Source: Ectocarpus siliculosus (taxonomy: Eukaryota > Sar > Phaeophyceae > Ectocarpales > Ectocarpaceae). Taken from it: a stretch of 46,817 nucleotides of DNA. A program made the position numbers and the translations under genes. Below the pieces are notes generated by a model. The model did not search any database, was not told where the DNA came from, and was given only the letters and a program-made list of their open reading frames with translations. This document shows positions 45,401 through 46,817 of the stretch, one piece after another. Numbering within the stretch: position 1 is the first letter of the stretch; each line of letters begins with the position of its first letter. The DNA is taken from contig FN649748.1 of NCBI GenBank assembly GCA_000310025.1, forward strand, positions 415,421-462,237. Reading direction: 5' to 3'.

Positions 45401-45438
45401 TGGCGACGGCGGACCCGGTAGTCATGTCCATATTGTGA
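36439..45438 (+). CDS. hom: Homoserine dehydrogenase, monofunctional, with C-terminal ACT domain
   Basis: Ten exons on the + strand: 36439-36490, 38394-38467, 38780-38855, 39749-39894, 40638-40701, 40938-41105, 42284-42432, 43258-43338, 43993-44071, 45023-45438 (1305 nt, 434 aa), every junction in phase. The enzyme reduces aspartate semialdehyde to homoserine with NAD(P)H, the branch step toward threonine and methionine. Visible motifs: dinucleotide-binding GGGTVG at residues 11-16; VVELMGG at 78-84; TANK with Lys107; GIMNGTTN at 159-166; Glu193, Asp204 and Lys208 in [16 protein letters not shown], spaced exactly as the catalytic Glu208, Asp219 and Lys223 of yeast Hom6; [13 protein letters not shown] at 303-315; and an ACT domain from about 350 ([16 protein letters not shown]) with a Gly/Glu-rich loop insert. 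Length and ACT domain match the bacterial-type enzyme (about 430 aa), not the short fungal form, and there is no fused aspartate kinase. The first residues enter the Rossmann fold at once, so no targeting peptide is seen. Intron 2 uses a GC donor (AAG|GCAAGT). Confidence 0.96.
37003..37509 (-). CDS. Unassigned 168-codon frame inside homoserine dehydrogenase intron 1
   Basis: From a true ATG (37509) to TAA, the - strand is open for 168 codons with mixed, non-repetitive composition (for example [20 protein letters not shown] and [15 protein letters not shown]). A second - frame is open over the same stretch, which weakens the case. Further left on the same strand, towards 37800-38050, another stretch also looks codon-like. 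I recognise no domain. It could be a nested gene, the decayed remains of a mobile element, or chance. It overlaps a perfect palindrome at 37258-37317. Confidence 0.25.
   Translation of the reverse strand: MVPLGSPPGHREHVPRRLLQAPPGPCATGRARTFANPFLTYFLGTDDDHSQVWSTPHRNLVTVKVGEIAQEIAPWIKPLSDLSDACAKTSTLLSKQGSERKHSKRVHKLSATYMKTQFVHHFMAAFFYRTGLLCDHGLDVLLGRSAVRDHLNKKKHWRLLSGPNLRTL
37258..37317. repeat. Perfect 14-bp inverted repeat (hairpin) in homoserine dehydrogenase intron 1
   Basis: GTCGGAGAGATCGC (37258-37271) pairs perfectly with GCGATCTCTCCGAC (37304-37317) across a 32-bp spacer that contains a further partial copy (GGTGCGATCTC). The arm shares the CGGAGAGAT core with the inverted-repeat elements near 16.5 kb. 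Confidence 0.85.
41154..41702. repeat. 14-bp minisatellite in homoserine dehydrogenase intron 6
   Basis: Roughly 40 tandem copies of a unit close to GGTGACCAAAGATA, with variants GTGACATGAGATAG, GTGAACAAAGATAG and 16-bp forms containing GAGAGATGG. It begins about 50 bp after the donor at 41105 and runs up to the MITE-like element. The frames on the - strand that read as repeated [13 protein letters not shown] are translations of this array and are not a protein. Confidence 0.95.
41703..41912. mobile_element. MITE-like inverted-repeat element, copy A
   Basis: Core inverted ends are GGACCGATGTTCAAAGGTCG (41726-41745) and CGAGCTTTGAAAATCGGTCC (41857-41876), with a weaker outer extension on both sides (CACCCCC-type left, GGGGGATGTG-type right). 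The interior contains GCGGTGCCGA, AGAGCTTTCCGAAAACG and TCCTCTTCGTCGTGGA, all found in reverse order and orientation in copy B. It is non-coding and about 150-210 bp long depending on where the ends are drawn. It lies in homoserine dehydrogenase intron 6. Confidence 0.8.
42580..42795. mobile_element. MITE-like inverted-repeat element, copy B (opposite orientation)
   Basis: Core inverted ends are GGACCGATTTTCTAAAGCTC (42607-42626) and GAGCTTTGAAGATCGGTCC (42749-42767). Its reverse complement aligns along its whole length with copy A. It lies in homoserine dehydrogenase intron 7, about 170 bp after exon 7. No open frame of note. Confidence 0.8.
44430..44985. repeat. Degenerate minisatellite, about 70-80 bp unit, in the last homoserine dehydrogenase intron
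   Basis: About seven diverged copies of a unit built from GGTTGCAAAGCAGCAGAGAG, then a GTGATTCCATCATC block, a CCACTCCCCTTCG block and CCCTGTCTACTTCT. The array ends just before the acceptor of the final exon (45022). Unit lengths vary because blocks are missing in some copies. Confidence 0.85.
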
Positions 45439-46385
45439 CGACGACGATGACGACAAGGGTCATGGCGTGTAGTTCGACGCCGGTCGGGGTTTTGCGGTTT
45501 GCACATCGTGCGAGGATGTGACGGGGCGACTGAAACCGCGCAGGCGGGGGGGTATGTGTTGGCGGGGGGGGTCACCGTCGCGATATCTCGGATGGAGTTT
45601 AGCGTGAGGTGCGAAAATTTTTGCGGGGGTAAGAAATAAGGCTTCCCGATACCTTTTTTGTTGCAGCAGCGGCTGCGGGAACCATGGGCTGCAGTACCGG
45701 CAGTTTTGTGTGGGTGTGTTTTCTTCCGTATTTATCCACGTCGTTGGTGCCCATGTCAGCCTCCTCCAAACCCGTGAAGAATCACCAGCACAGTTAGACA
45801 CTGGGGGATGCCAGAAGAAGCTGAGCAGAGACCGGAACGGGTTTTGATGCGAAGACGACAACAGCAACGACAAGCTGATGGACCATCTGCTTTCCGTAGT
45901 GGAAAGCGAGCAACGGATGCAGACCAGGCAAGACAACACAACAGGACGAAACTGGCACCGACCAACAACACGCACTAGCAGCATTCGCTGTGAGAGTAAC
46001 ACAGACAACGGCAGAAACGAACGGGGGGAACGCATATCGAAGCAAAACGTTGGAAACGAGCGATGCTAGAAAAAACAAGAGAAGCGCAGGAGGAAAAACG
46101 GTACCGAGACTTTTCCTACAAACGTCGAAAACAGCATTCCGTTCTCCACCGTACAAAACTCACGCAATCCGTCAGCAAGTCTCAGACGTATGCATAAAAA
46201 CGTACACAAACGACGTTTCATCGGATGCACGGCGCCACAACGCCAGAGGGAACAACTTGCAAATCGCTTGGAACCCAGCCCAAGAAAGGGGTCTCATCCC
46301 CTGTTTCACCTCCGACAGTCGTCTTAAGGGACCGGGGTCACCGGTCAAGCATTCGGGTCTCCACGTCTCCACATCCAGAACCGCG
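45439..46385. other. Convergent intergenic region / 3' UTRs
   Basis: 947 bp between the stop of homoserine dehydrogenase (+) and the stop of the next gene (-). There is no convincing exon or repeat. The frames on both strands are short or unbiased. Confidence 0.6.
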
Positions 46386-46694
46386 TCAGGCTTTTGTCCT
46401 TTTAAGCGGGGGCGCTCCGATTTTCTTATCCATCGACCGGGGGGCCGCGGCGGCGGAGATGTCAGCAACAACCCCGCGCCGGCGCCCGCCCGCAGCGCCG
46501 GAGGCGCCGCCCACCGCCGCCACAGCCGTCCTTATCGCGGTCGGCCACACCTTCTCGAAGCCCTGCCTGGAGCCAAGCTTGACCCACATCTCGACGGCGC
46601 CCTTGAGGTACGCCGGGTCTCTCTGCCACTCCCGCAGCAGGGCCGGGAGGGAGCAGACGCCCCGCTGCCGCAGCTCTAGCACGAGGATGGCCAC
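46386..46694 (-). CDS. C-terminal exon of an unknown protein (5' part outside window)
   Basis: The terminal exon on the - strand begins after a GCCGCAG acceptor (46695-46696) in phase 0 and runs 103 codons including a stop at the 46386 end. The peptide starts VAILVLELRQRGVCSL, continues with LLREWQRDPAYLKGAVEMW and GFEKVWPTAIRTAVA (helical, like a helical-repeat C terminus), and ends in a basic Gly/Ala-rich tail (PPLKRTKA). I do not recognise the family. The remaining sequence to the right edge is intronic and ends in a G run, so upstream exons are not available. Strand and position fit the alternating layout. Confidence 0.6.
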   Translation of the reverse strand: MAILVLELRQRGVCSLPALLREWQRDPAYLKGAVEMWVKLGSRQGFEKVWPTAIRTAVAAVGGASGAAGGRRRGVVADISAAAAPRSMDKKIGAPPLKRTKA

Positions 46695-46798
46695 CTGCGG
46701 CGACGTGCGCACGGGGGGTGATTTACACGTCTCAACGCCCAACGGGGGTAGCGCCGGCGAGGAACGGGAGGGTGTTCTATGCCGACCAAGAGATGTGC

Positions 46799-46816
46799 GG
46801 GGGGGGGGGGGGGGGG
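46799..46816. other. Poly-G run at the right window edge
   Basis: Eighteen G bases followed by a single T end the window. It mirrors the C run at the left edge and may mark a contig end or a sequencing stop. Confidence 0.9.
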
Positions 46817-46817
46817 T

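Overview
The window looks like nuclear DNA of a multicellular or filamentous stramenopile, most probably a brown alga of the Ectocarpus type. The signs are intron-rich genes with GT-AG splice sites, GC-rich exons packed with Gly/Ala/Ser/Pro/Gln runs, long gene-free 3' regions, and a strict alternation of genes between the two strands. I recall that alternation as a described feature of the Ectocarpus genome, but I did not check it. The sequence begins in a run of C and ends in a run of G, so it may be a whole contig or be cut at homopolymers.

Layout, left to right: (1) the C-terminal end of an unknown + gene (1-213); (2) a - gene encoding a PH domain, a coiled coil and a PDZ-like domain (10059-3855, 4 exons, 1222 aa); (3) a + gene with a poly-Ser N terminus, a basic coiled coil and C-terminal leucine-rich repeats (10647-15881, 6 exons, 831 aa); (4) a very large - gene for a WDR81/GFS12-type BEACH-WD40 protein (36201-18742, 23 exons, about 2805 aa); (5) a + gene for homoserine dehydrogenase (36439-45438, 10 exons, 434 aa); (6) the C-terminal exon of an unknown - gene (46694-46386). 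I joined the exons by hand. Every junction I give keeps reading phase, and the homoserine dehydrogenase and WDR81 models also match the family motif order.

Genes 2/3 and 4/5 are head-to-head pairs with 587 bp and 237 bp between their start codons, so each pair probably shares a bidirectional promoter. Genes 1/2, 3/4 and 5/6 converge. The genes do not form a pathway: one is an amino-acid biosynthesis enzyme (threonine/methionine branch), one is an endosomal trafficking scaffold, and two are multidomain proteins of unknown role.

Most other structure is repetitive: a pair of inverted MITE-like elements and a 14-bp minisatellite in one homoserine dehydrogenase intron, a 70-80 bp minisatellite in another, a small inverted-repeat family near 16.5 kb with a related palindrome near 37.3 kb, and several local tandem duplications, one of which copies an exon end with its splice donor. 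I saw no tRNA, rRNA, CRISPR array, autonomous transposon or viral gene.
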